A stretch of DNA of 64,000 nucleotides from assembly GCA_946894095.1 (NCBI GenBank), contig OX335642.1, forward strand, positions 14,705,021 through 14,769,020. The letters run 5' to 3'. Positions 13,201 to 25,200 of the stretch are shown here, in pieces. A program made the position numbers and the translations under genes. The notes under the pieces are model-generated. The model made no database searches. It was not told where the DNA came from and saw only the letters and a program-made list of their open reading frames with translations. Origin of the DNA: Incurvaria masculella. Taxonomy: Eukaryota; Arthropoda; Insecta; Lepidoptera; Incurvariidae. Numbering within the stretch: position 1 is the stretch's first letter; the number at the start of each line of letters is the position of its first letter.

Positions 13201-16200
13201 TGTAGGTCCTCTTCGCCTACTAGGTTGAGCGGCTCGTAGCCTAGTGGCGCGGGGACTGGCCTAGCGTACCAGAGGCCTGGGTTCAATACCGACATGCACC
13301 ACTGTCTTTCTCTTTCCGAGTTCGATAAGTGCATTTCGTCACGAGTGCGAGCTGCTCCATGGTTCGGAATCCATGTAAAACTGTAGGTCCCCTTCCTAGG
13401 TGGTAGGGTTTAAGCCCGCCCGGGTTGGTACCATCGCATTGGATGATAAGATGGTCGAAGCTGCAATGAAAAATTGTCCGTGTTTTCCATCCAGTTCAAT
13501 GTAGCCGCGCTCATAAAGGGAAGGTCCTGGCATGGCACCAAATTCCTTCGGGAATGAGGTGTATTGGGCTAATATCATAACGGTAGATGTGTGGTATTAG
13601 CCATCCATGTAAGGTCGCATAAAAAAAAAAGTGTTTAGCCCGCCAGTGTTGGTACCATCGCTTTGGCTGCACTTTTCGGTCGAAGCAATATTAAAAAAAA
13701 TCCCCGTGTTTTCCATCCAGTCCGATGTAGCCGTGTTCATAAAGCAGGGTTTCTTAACCTTTTTGTACTCATGGACCCCTTGCAGAATTACAAAACTATT
13801 ACGGACCCCTTCCGAACTCACTTTTCCACTCACCCTTTCTCAGGAAAAGAAAACCAGCCATTTTGGCCACGACTTTATATTTCTTACCACAGAAAAAGTA
13901 AAGATATTATGTTTTTTTAATCAATCACGCGCTGTATTTATTGTCATCATATCAAACATGGACCCGCAGCACTGAGTTCACGGACCCCCAGCTCTCACGC
14001 CGCGGATCCCCAAGGGTTACAAGAAACCCTGTCATATAGGGGAAGCACTTCGCCGGGCACCTAATTCCTTCGTCAATGTCCTATCCATCCTAGCTATACA
14101 AGTCCAGTGACACAAAAAAAGAAGACCGAATGCGGTTCCGTACCATCGTACAGGATTTAACACAAAAAATGACGTTTTTAGTATAGGGGTCCTCTTTAAT
14201 TTTTATTACTTTTAAATTTTACCTATTTGTTGTTATAGCGGCAAAATAAATACACACTCTGTGAAAATTTCACCTGCCTACCTATTAAGATACAGCCCTG
14301 TGACAGACGGACGGACGGACGGAAAGCGGAGGCTTAGTAATAGGTTTCCGTTGGCACCCTTTGAGTGCGGAACTCTAATAAGTACCTCCTTGTTACGGCA
14401 AACATTTGAAAGCCTCACGATGCACTCCGCAGTGATCCTGATATCGCTGACGACCGTGGGCGCGGCGCTGGTCGTGGTGCTGGGCGTGTGCGGCGTGCTG
14501 GCGTGCTCGCGCCGCCGCCCGCGCGCGCGCGCTCACCCCATCGTCGCCTCCTGCATTCAGAGCATGCCCTCGCTGCACCAGGTTGGCTTACCTTATAATA
14601 ATAATAATAATATTTCTATGTTTACCAAAAATGCATTTCATATACAGTTTGAATCATACCCCCCACACTAGGATTCCCTGTGTTGTGGGGGATATTTTCC
14701 TTAAGTGTACCATATTACAATTTCAGAACAAAGTATAAATATGAAAAATAGCTAAGTAATTAACAATGTAATATTTAAAAAAAAAATGTAATAATCCATA
14801 AAACAACAGAGTTAGTCAAGGGATAATTTGGTGTGTACATATTAAAGAAAGAAATGGTTTCGTATGTTGGATTAGGTTATGTTTTTATTTAAGTATTGTA
14901 AGGACATTTTCAGTTGCTGTATAATCCAATGTCATGAGCCAATCTTTGAAAACTTATTTGCATTTATATTATATTTTGTATATCCCAAAATTTTCAGAGC
15001 CTTATTGATCTCCGGATACACATAGGGGCCTATTTACGAATATAATCTTTGCGCATGATTGGTTCTGGTTTTAGGTGTAGGTTATTAATCTGTGACCTTA
15101 TGCACGGTGTTCAACGATTTACGAATAAAAGACATATGTTTAACACACTTTTATTACCTTTATCTGGATTAATGTAATTGTTAACTTTATTCAGATTTCA
15201 CCTAGGACGTTACACATTTTTCGTTTTCATTTCATTTAATTAAACTTTTTGGTAGCCAAACTACATTAACTTACGTCACAAAGATCCACGGATTCGATCA
15301 ACCCAGTAAAGAAGAACCCGCAAAAAAAATTTCACGGGCTTACTAAACATATTTTTTTCATCCACAATTATGAAATACTCACTTAGAATAAGCTAAAAAT
15401 TTGTGTACGATCAAGAACATAAGATGATAAAAAAACCCTCATTATAAAAATAAGTGCCACACAAAAAATGTCACGGATGTAAACAAAGATTTAAGTGTTT
15501 AAATTTGTTCCGAATTTGAAATTTGTATACATTTTTTGAAAGTGATGCATAGAGATATGAGTATATATCACATTATTTCTGTTCATTCGATAGTAAGGGA
15601 ACATTAACCTTTAATAATTACATACACATCCACCATTATTCACCCATTAAAAGTATCCTTCGCGTAAAATACAACCGGCCAAGTGCGAGTCGGACTCGCA
15701 CACGAAAGGTTCCGTAACATCGTAAATTATTTAACAACAAAAAATCAATGTTTTTGTATGGGGGCCCCCTTTAAATTATATTATATTTTAATTTTACTTA
15801 TTTGGTGTTATAGCGGCAAAACAAATACACACTTTGTGAAATTTTCAGCTGCCTACCTATTACGGTTTATGAGATACAGCCCTGTAACAGACGGACGGAC
15901 GGACGGACAGCGGAGGCTTAGTAATAGGGTTCCGTTTTCACCCTTTGGGTACGGAACCCTAAAACTATTTAAAGTTACTCTACATACAGTCTAAGCATAT
16001 GAAGGAGACTCGACACTGGAAAATTGTGTCATATTTGAGACTAGCTGAGGTGCCTGGCTCCGCTCGGGTCAATATCTCGGCTACAGAGCCATCTACCGGG
16101 TCAAATATATAAATTTAAACCATTCAGGAACCCGCACCCAAAAATGTTTAGGAGCAGTTAGGTGACAAATACACGATCATTTTCTGCCACCTCAGTACCG

Positions 16201-19200
16201 ATGCCAACAAAACAAAATATTATTGATTCAAATCGTTTGAGCCGTTCTCTAGTTTAAGCGAGACTAACGCAAGGCAATTAATTTATATTGATATTGATAT
16301 TTGAGATTTGATATTAAGATACAGGACACGAAGGAAAACGAACTTTCAACACAAATTATTAATTTTACCATTGATTTAAATTTAGATTCAAATTATATCT
16401 TCGACTTTAGCACGTTATAGATCTAGTGTTGTGGGTAATGTTCCCGAAAGCGCGTTGTTTAAATGTTCTATAAGACTGTAGTAACTGTTTGCGGCAATTA
16501 TTGGAGTCTATCGATTCAGTGGATGCATTGAGTTCCTAGGTAACCAAATCTTCAGGGTGTCATTCGGCCTCGACATTCGACGATTTGGTTTTCTAATGAC
16601 TATTTTATCGTATGACTAGCAGCCCGTCCCGGCTTTGCACGGGCATAACGTCATTTAAAAAAATATTATTTTGACACAATGATACACAAATAAACCATTT
16701 TTACGTAGAGTTCCTACATTGAGATATTTGAAATAAAAAAAACTTATATATTATTATTACATGATTATTAGATATTAGAAAAATAATAAATTCAAAGTGC
16801 TATAGGGAGAACCGCGACTTCCGAGGCACGCTCCCGCCGCCCCGGCCGGCCGGTACCGCCGCAAGCACTACATCCCGCAATTTTTAAATATATAATATCT
16901 TCGAAAATATTCATTTAAATCATATGCTGTAAAGGGCCGTATAGATCTATATTAAATCAACAATGTATTTAAGGTATTTAATTGGATAAGGATTAATGCT
17001 GTATTGGTTAAAATCGCTTCAAAAATTAGCCATTATTTGTCGTAAAAAGTAAATAAGAAAAAAATGTTATTGTGGGATATCCATAAGAGATAGATAAATA
17101 CCATTGCGGAGTTTTCTGTAGACCTTTTCAATGTATACAATACTTAGTACATTATTTTGATAAATCTCGTAGGGTTCAGCCTGCGTTTGCAATGTAAACG
17201 GAAAAAAAATATTTTTTTACGACATCACATTGGAAACCTCAAAAATAACAGTATTTCTCAAATATTTAATGGATATTATTATACATATAAACCTTCCTCT
17301 TGAATCACTCTATCTATTAAAAAAAACCGCATCAAAATCCGTTGCGTAGTTTTAAAGATTTAAGCGTACATGGGGATATAGGGACAGAGAAAGCGACTTT
17401 GTTTTATACTATGTAGTGATAGTGAAGCTGATATGACATCCATACATTTACTTCTATATTAACTTCTATAGAACTCAATATTATTGTCAAAACTAAAATT
17501 TGGTATTGAAACATATATACTCAGAAGCTTCTAGATTATTTTCAGATATTATTAAAGATTATAGAGACTACACTAGCATGTAGTTTTCTTTATATCGTTG
17601 CGCGACGCTTATTTTCGTTTCTTCTGGTAAAACGGGTTCTCTTACATGTTCGCCATTTGGTTCATTATAATAGCTAGTAAACGGAATATTCCACTGCATT
17701 AGGCGATGCAGATGTCATGACTTACCTTGTTACCTTTAACGTCCAAGGATCATTGTTGGGACACATGAAACCTTCCAAAATATGGCCAATGAATACTCAC
17801 ACCGACGTTCTTCCCATGAAGTTCTTTGTATTAGCCAATGCCGTGATCATCTTCGTGACTTACCAAAACTAAACGAAGTATGCCTCGGATAATTATACAA
17901 CAAAAGCTTTCGGCACATCACGATCGACCCCAATACTAAAACAATGCTATTCGATTTCGACGGTGCTGTTGCATGCCCTGTCGAAAAAAAATGCTAGCAA
18001 ATTTGTCCAACGCGAAATACATGCGCGAAAATAGTTTTCCACACGTCTAGAAGCGAAATTTCCATTAGGAATTTCGAAGTTGATCTGATTGGTTTTGTAT
18101 TGTATTTGAAATGAATATTGGTTGGTTCATAATTATATAATCGTTATTATAGATATGTATTTTTTTTTATTTTTTTTTATTTATTTATTATGGTTCCACA
18201 ACAGAGTTATACACGTATGAGACAAAATAATATGCACACTTATAGAATTTAAAGTTTGTGTACACTCCACTAAAGCAGAACACTACTTGCGTATAGTTAA
18301 GCAGATATAATAATATGGATATATGAAAAGCACATAAAGTAAGTGTAATTTAAACAATAAACTGTATACCTAAAAAGTGAACAAAAATAAACACAAGAAT
18401 ATACGTTTTCTACTAATCTATACAAAAAAAAGTATTCATAACTCCAGTATTTCAGTAATCAGAATTACAGTATATTATATATATAACTATATTTTAATTT
18501 CCCCGGCGGATCCGCATATATGTCACAGTGATCCCTGCATTCATTACATAGTTTGCTTATTCTGTAAATAGGAGCGTGTGAACCGGCATTAGTGCGACGA
18601 CGGTCTAGAAGGAAAATTAAGCGGTTTGACAATCTACTGCCTGATCGTGGGACACATATATTTATCCGCTGCAGCAACTCAGAACAATCTATAACACCAC
18701 TTAAAATTTTGTGCATGAATATGACGTCATGGCAAGATCGGCGTAGAGCTAGTGTTTCCATATTAAAATAAGTGAGTCGATCTTTATATGATGATAGGGT
18801 ACCGCATAGTTTCTGTGAAAAGGTGAGGTGGTATAGAAAACGTTTCTGAACTCTCTCCAGCCTATCAATATGTACTTGGTAAATTGGGCTCCATACCGTA
18901 CTACAGTACTCAAGAGTACTACGTACAAGTGATGAGTACAGGACTATGAAAGTTTGCGGATTTTTGAATACTCTCGTGTGCCGTGATATAAATCCTAGTG
19001 TCCGAGAAGCTTTTTTAGATATATGATCAATATGTAAGTGGAACCTCATAGCTTTGTCAACGATGACTCCTAGATCACGCAGATGATCCACCTTAGCTAA
19101 TGACTGACTTCCAATGACATACTTAAAACTTATTGGTATACGTTTTCTCGAGAAATTTATATGGTAACACTTTGAGGTGTTAAGTGCCATGTCGTTAGCC

Positions 19201-22200
19201 GAGCACCAAGAGTTAATACTATCCAGGTCTTCTTGGAGAAGTTTGCAGTCATTAATATTTTTGATTTTCATGTATAACTTAAGATCATCAGCATACATGA
19301 CAAATTTGCTGAACCTGATATTGGTTACGATGTCATTTATGTACATCAAAAAGAAAAGAGGGCCAAGATGGGAACCCTGTGGTACACCTGATGGAATATT
19401 ATATAACTCTGAAGAGTAGCCATTGATTACAACCTTTTGGTGTCGGTTCATCACATAAGACTCGCACCATTGTAACAGAGATCCAATAATTCCGAATGAA
19501 TTTATTTTCTTTAAAAGTATTTCGTGATTAACTCTGTCAAACGCTTTACTAAAGTCCGTATAGACAGCATGTACCTCTAAATTATTGTCAAGGGATTTCA
19601 TTATATTATCACAGAATTGAGTGAGGTTAGAAGATGTAGATCTTTTTGGTACGAAGCCATGTTGCTGGGTAACTATTTGACTTTTTACATGTGCATATAA
19701 AACTTTTTGTACGAGACATTCAAATACCTTGGCCATTGTAGATAATAAGGAGATAGGGCGATAGTTTTCTACACAAATAGGGTCACCCTTTTTGGGAATT
19801 GGTATCACGTTAGCAATTTTCCAAGTTTCAGGAAACGTTCCCGTACTAAGAGATTTATTGTAGATATATGTATTATATGTATTATATGTATGTATTATAT
19901 GTAGATATACTTTAAAGATATACTTGAATGCACGTTGCACTAAATGACGTCCTTTGCAGTTCTTACATGTCGTTGGAACTCGATAACTTTAATAGTGAGC
20001 AAACTCGTAAGCGAACAGATTGGCCGGCGCTACCGTTAGTGTTGGTTTCGTGTGTTTCGGTCGCCACTCCCTTCCTTCCTTACTCGATGGAAAATCAAGC
20101 TACACGTAGATACTGTACTTAAAATATTAAACAAATAATGTCCACATCTACGATAACTGTTCACACACGATCGAAACCACCTGTCGCTCAAGATGACAGT
20201 AAAAACAACGGCGTTAACCTAATACCACAAGTAACACCACAGAAATCGGAATGTCTGTGAGTAACACGCACAGACAGCACTGTGCCTGCATGCCGCCCGT
20301 ATACAAGATTTTAGCGGACTTTGGTTCAAACATTAACCAGGTATTCCTGGGCATATAGGGAGCGAAAAAGTTTATTAAAATTTGGTTGTACGACTTAAAA
20401 AAATTGTCCTCCCCATATCTTTTTGTAAATACCTACACACACAATGTATGAGGAGCACCATAGGCCCGTTAACGCTCTGTATACGTCGCATATTAAAAAT
20501 CACTAGCATTGCGATTTCACTGAACACAGTAAGTTAAAATGTGGTAAGAAAAAGAAACCATTAACAATAGTCCAGGATTTTATAAAATCATTGGTGAAAT
20601 TATAATATCATAGCTGAAACAAAATTCCTGAAACATTCATATCTGCATTATTATCAAGACGGTTCTTTTAAAACGTGATGTAATTTGACAGGGAGGCGTG
20701 CCGTCTAACAAGCAGCGGGCGCACGACCGGCGCGCGCTTATCAACGAGCGGACCGACTCCGGCGACGCGGCCAGCGTGCAGAACTTGTCTCTACCCTACA
20801 TGCCCGCCAAGGTACGTGATACCGCAAGGAAGCGTACCGTCCAGCAAGCCGCTGGAGCACGACCGGCGCGCGCTTATCAACGAGCGGACCGACTCCGGCG
20901 ACGCGCCCAGCGTGCAGAACTTGTCTCTACCCTACATGCCCGCCAAGGTACGTGATACCGCAAGGAAGCGGGCCGTCCAGTAAGCCGCTGGAGCACGACC
21001 AGCGCGCGCTTATCAACGAGCGGACCGACTCCGGCGACGCGGCCAGCGTGCAGAACTTGTCTCTGCCCTACATGCCCGCCAAGGTACGTGACACCGCAAG
21101 GAAGCGTGCCGTCCAGTAAGCCGCTGGAGCACGTCCAGCGCGCGCTTATCAACGAGCTGACCGACTCCGGCGACGCGGCCAGCGTGCAGAACTTGTCTCT
21201 ACCCTACATGCCCGCTAAGGTTCGTGATACCGCAAGGAAGCGTGCCGTCCAGCAAGCCGCTGGAGCACGACCGGCGCGCGCTTATCAACGAGCGGACCGA
21301 CTCCGGGGACGCGGCCAGCGTGCAGAACTTGTCTCTGCCCTACATGCCCGCCAAGGTACGTGACACCGCAAGGAAGCGTGCCGTCCAGTAAGCCGCTGGA
21401 GCACGACCGGCGCGCGCTTATCAACGAGCTGACCGACTCCGGCGACGCGGCCAGCGTGCAGAACTTGTCTCTACCCTACATGCCCGCTAAGGTTCGTGAT
21501 ACCGCAAGGAAGCGTGCCGTCCAGCAAGCCGCTGGAGCACGACCGGCGCGCGCTTATCAACGAGCGGACCGACTCCGGGGACGCGGCCAGCGTGCAGAAC
21601 TTGTCTCTACCCTACATGCCCGCTAAGGTTCGTGATACCGCAAGGAAGCGTGCCGTCCAGCAAGCCGCTGGAGCACGACCGGCGCGCGCTTATCAACGAG
21701 CGGACCGACTCCGGCGACGCGCCCAGCGTGCAGAACTTGTCTCTACCCTACATGCCCGCCAAGGTACGTGATACCGCAAGGAAGCGGGCCGTCCAGCATA
21801 CCGCGGGAGCACGACCGGCGCGCGCTTATCAACGAGCTGACCGACTCCGGCGACGCGGCCAGCGTGCAGAACTTGTCTCTACCCTACATGCCCGCCAAGG
21901 TACGTGATACCGCAAGGAAGCGGGCCGTCCAGCATGCCGCGGGAGCACGACCGGCGCGCGCTTATCAACGAGCGGACCGACTCCGGCGACGCGGCCAGCG
22001 TGCAGAACTTGTCTCTACCCTACATGTCCGCCAAGGTACGTGGTACCGCAAGGAAGCGTGCCGTCCAGCAAGCCGCTGGAGCTCGACCGGCGCGCGCTTA
22101 TCAACGAGCGGACCGACTCCGGCGACGCGGCCAGCGTGCAGAACTTGTCTCTACCCTACATGCCCGCCAAGGTACGTGGTACCGCAAGGAAGCGTGCCGT

Positions 22201-25200
22201 CCAGCAAGCCGCTGGAGCACGACCGGCGCGCGCTTATCAACGAGCGGACCGACTCCGGCGACGCGGCCAGCGTGCAGAACTTGTCTCTACCCTACATGCC
22301 CGCCAAGATACGTGGTACCGCAAGGAAGCGTGCCGTCCAGCAAGCCGCTGGAGCACGACCGGCGCGCGCTTATCAACGAGCGGACCGACTCCGGCGACGC
22401 GGCCAGCGTGCGGAACTTGTCTCTACCCTGCATGCCCGCCAAGGTACGTGATACCGCAAGGAAGCGTGCCGTCCAGCAAGCCGCTGTAGCATGATTGGCG
22501 CGTGTTCAGAAACGAGCTGACTGACTCCGGCGATGCCGACAGCGTTCAGAGTGGTCAGTCTGAGTTCTCACCTTAATTGGCGCTTACGTAACTTCGAAGT
22601 TCTGTAAAAACGTCAAACTCCATGCAAGTTTTTACTAGATATTCTGTGGTTTTACTTTTTCAAGCTGTAAAAGTCAAACTCGGACTTCCGATTAAGAAAC
22701 GGCAACGTCGACGTATTCACGGCAACGTTGAGTTAAAAAAGTTAAATCAAACTCGGACTCGCAAATGTTAGTTCGCTTAACGCCCACTGCGCGCGCTCTT
22801 GAATTTCTCCATACATTTGAAAACCCCAGTCGACCGGTTTGTCATAAACGCCAATAAAATTTAGGTGACACCTGAGACTTCGGGTACTGAACTTGTCACT
22901 ACTCTACGGGCCCACCAAGGTACGAGATATCATGATATCAGAAAGAGATGTGAAGTCCAGCAAGCAGCGGGCACACGACCGGCGGGTGTTCATCAACGAG
23001 CGGACCGATTTCATTCCCTCCAACACCTCAACAACAGCAGTCAATTTCATCCAGCCGTTGGCCTATTCAGAGTTCGATAATAATTGCATTATAAAATTAT
23101 AGCCAACTTTTTTAAACAAGTTAACGATATCGGATACAACTACTGCATCAACTCATGCAGGAATACTCAAAAACTAACTTTATTCGCTGTTGTTTTCACT
23201 TGATTCATATGTTGGTCTGAACAAAATGTTGCGTAACCAAAGAAAGGATCTAACAACTGTCAAAAACATTGTAAAGAAAAACATAGAAAAGAGCTAACTC
23301 TTCATGACAAAAAGAAATCTCAACTGTGGAGACCTTGTGGGGATGTGACAACTGTGGGGATGAGAAGCCAAAAATACGTTCATTGGTACAACAAGCGATC
23401 AACGAGCTGGCACTTTCTTCACCCAAAGTATCTCTATCGCCACACAGAGTAACAATGCTGCCAGCAAATTTGAAACAATCCCGCAGGACACATTACAGGA
23501 ACTTTTAAATGTATAGGTTTTTAGTTAGGTATTAAATAATATTACCACGTGATGATTTGCCATTCGTCCTAAAATAGTTGTTGATTTTTTCTGGAATATA
23601 CAAGCGTAATCTATAAAGACGGAAGAGTCAGCTGGAAGGAAAATCCCGCGGAGAGTCTAGCTGATATTAGACATGTCGATTTCAGAAGGTGTCTGCGGCG
23701 TCTAGCAAAGGCAGCAAGAAATTCAACATCCCCAATCCACCAACGGAAAAGGCGCCGGTGCCAGGGCCCTGTGTCATGATACCTCGAGCGCGGCTGCACC
23801 AGACACGAGACGGGTTGGTTGCTGTTCATCTCCAAACGATATAGTCACTTTGTCACACATCTTACCTCCATGCAGCCATATTAACTTTATACAGGCTGTT
23901 AAAGGTTACAGGATACTGGACCAAACGTTATCCAGGTATTCCTGGGCCTATAAGGAGCAAAACATGTTAATGACATTTGATTGTACGACTAAAAAAATTC
24001 CCCAAACATTTTTGTAAATACCTACACACAAAATGTATGTGAGGACGATTTTTTAAGTCATACAACAAAATGTTGTCTTCCTTTTTTGTTACATATATTT
24101 CTAGAAATAAGTAGTTAACGTTTGGACTAAAAGCCCGCATACATTCTGTATAAATGGATGTGAATAGCGAATACCATATTTCCTGACATATTATTACCCG
24201 ACACACTTCTTGGAAACTAGGCACCACGCCTGGACGTTCATTATATTGCGCAGGTATTTGTTAAGATATGTTATAATCAGAAACTCAATGAAACCTGAAA
24301 TCATGAGCACTTTTTTATAAATCCCTAAATATACTCAAAGACATCATTCTTGTTCAGTCCATTTTTGGATAAAAAAATGGCCATACTTCTGCTCGAGAGA
24401 AAATAACGTAACGTTAATTGGTATTGGCACATCTGGAATCTGTCATAGGTGAGGCTTACCAGTTGATGAGAAATATTCGTTACCCCAAAAAAAGTAACAG
24501 AATATAGGCGCATTCTGATTGATGTATGCTTGCAGGCGTGAGGCTGGCGTAGGAGGCGGCGGCGGAGGGGTGAGCCGAAAACCCAGTGTGGAAACCTGCA
24601 GCGAGGCTAAGCTCATTAGTTACCTCGAGTCGGGCTCCAACTCCAATGATGAGGTCAGTTAATATCCACAATTTTCCAACATTACCACAGAGTTTCCAGA
24701 CCTTGATAAAGTTCACCCAACATTCTCGCAAACAAGTCATTATGATGATTTTTCTTTTCTTCAGATGATGCGGAGAAAGCACAGCGAGGAATCTTCCTAT
24801 AGTCTTAGTAAAGAGCGATATTCCAAGCATAATGCAGGTACGGACAAAGCTTTCATTAATTGGTAATAGTGTTTGTATCTAAATTGTAGTTCCAATCAAC
24901 TTTCTAAACTCTGAAAGAACGTATCTGACAGCTTTGTCAGATATTGTAGGTGAGCTCACTTAGACGCCGCCTGCGTGGAGGTCATTGTGGTGAAGAATGT
25001 ATTTTATTTATTTATTTATTGATGTATGTTATTTCTTTACCTCCATGGGCGCCTGTCGTAATAAATAAGCAGTTTTCTTTCCCATTGCAACAATATTTGA
25101 ATATTATCACTATTTCCAAATAAATAGTGGAAAATTGCACGACGTTTCGGACCAAACGTTTGGTCCATCATCAGGAGAGCACCCGTGCCGGCGGCAGTCA

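Larger units (their letters stand above)
14582..20691 (+). other. Large intron rich in repeats
   Basis: No host exon found. It holds a GTCGGACTCGCAC-family repeat (15675-15963), a GGCTCCGCTCGG-type repeat (16041-16275), the second GCAGCCCGTCCC repeat (16617-17420), a minus-strand LINE with an open reverse-transcriptase frame (18165-19865), a truncated MITE (19928-20015) and a segment (20325-20480) that is repeated again at 23920. The intron ends in aatttgacag at 20691. The part around 17600-18100 has no repeat I can name. Confidence 0.6.

Noticed and set aside
13396..13578. Recurring short frames reading ILAQYTSFPKEFGAMPGPSLYERG
   Set aside because: Also seen at 29235, 38168, 52562 and 63215; they are frames of the SINE body, not a protein family.
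14400..14432. Start codon at 14419 as the beginning of a separate membrane protein
   Set aside because: The acceptor at 14432 accepts the phase 1 EGF exon exactly and gives a membrane helix; a separate gene is not needed.
20877..21424. Minus-strand open frames across the exon array (RWTCSSGLLDGTLPCGVT type)
   Set aside because: They are antisense shadows of the tandem exon units; GC-rich repeats without stops stay open in most frames. No start or splice context.
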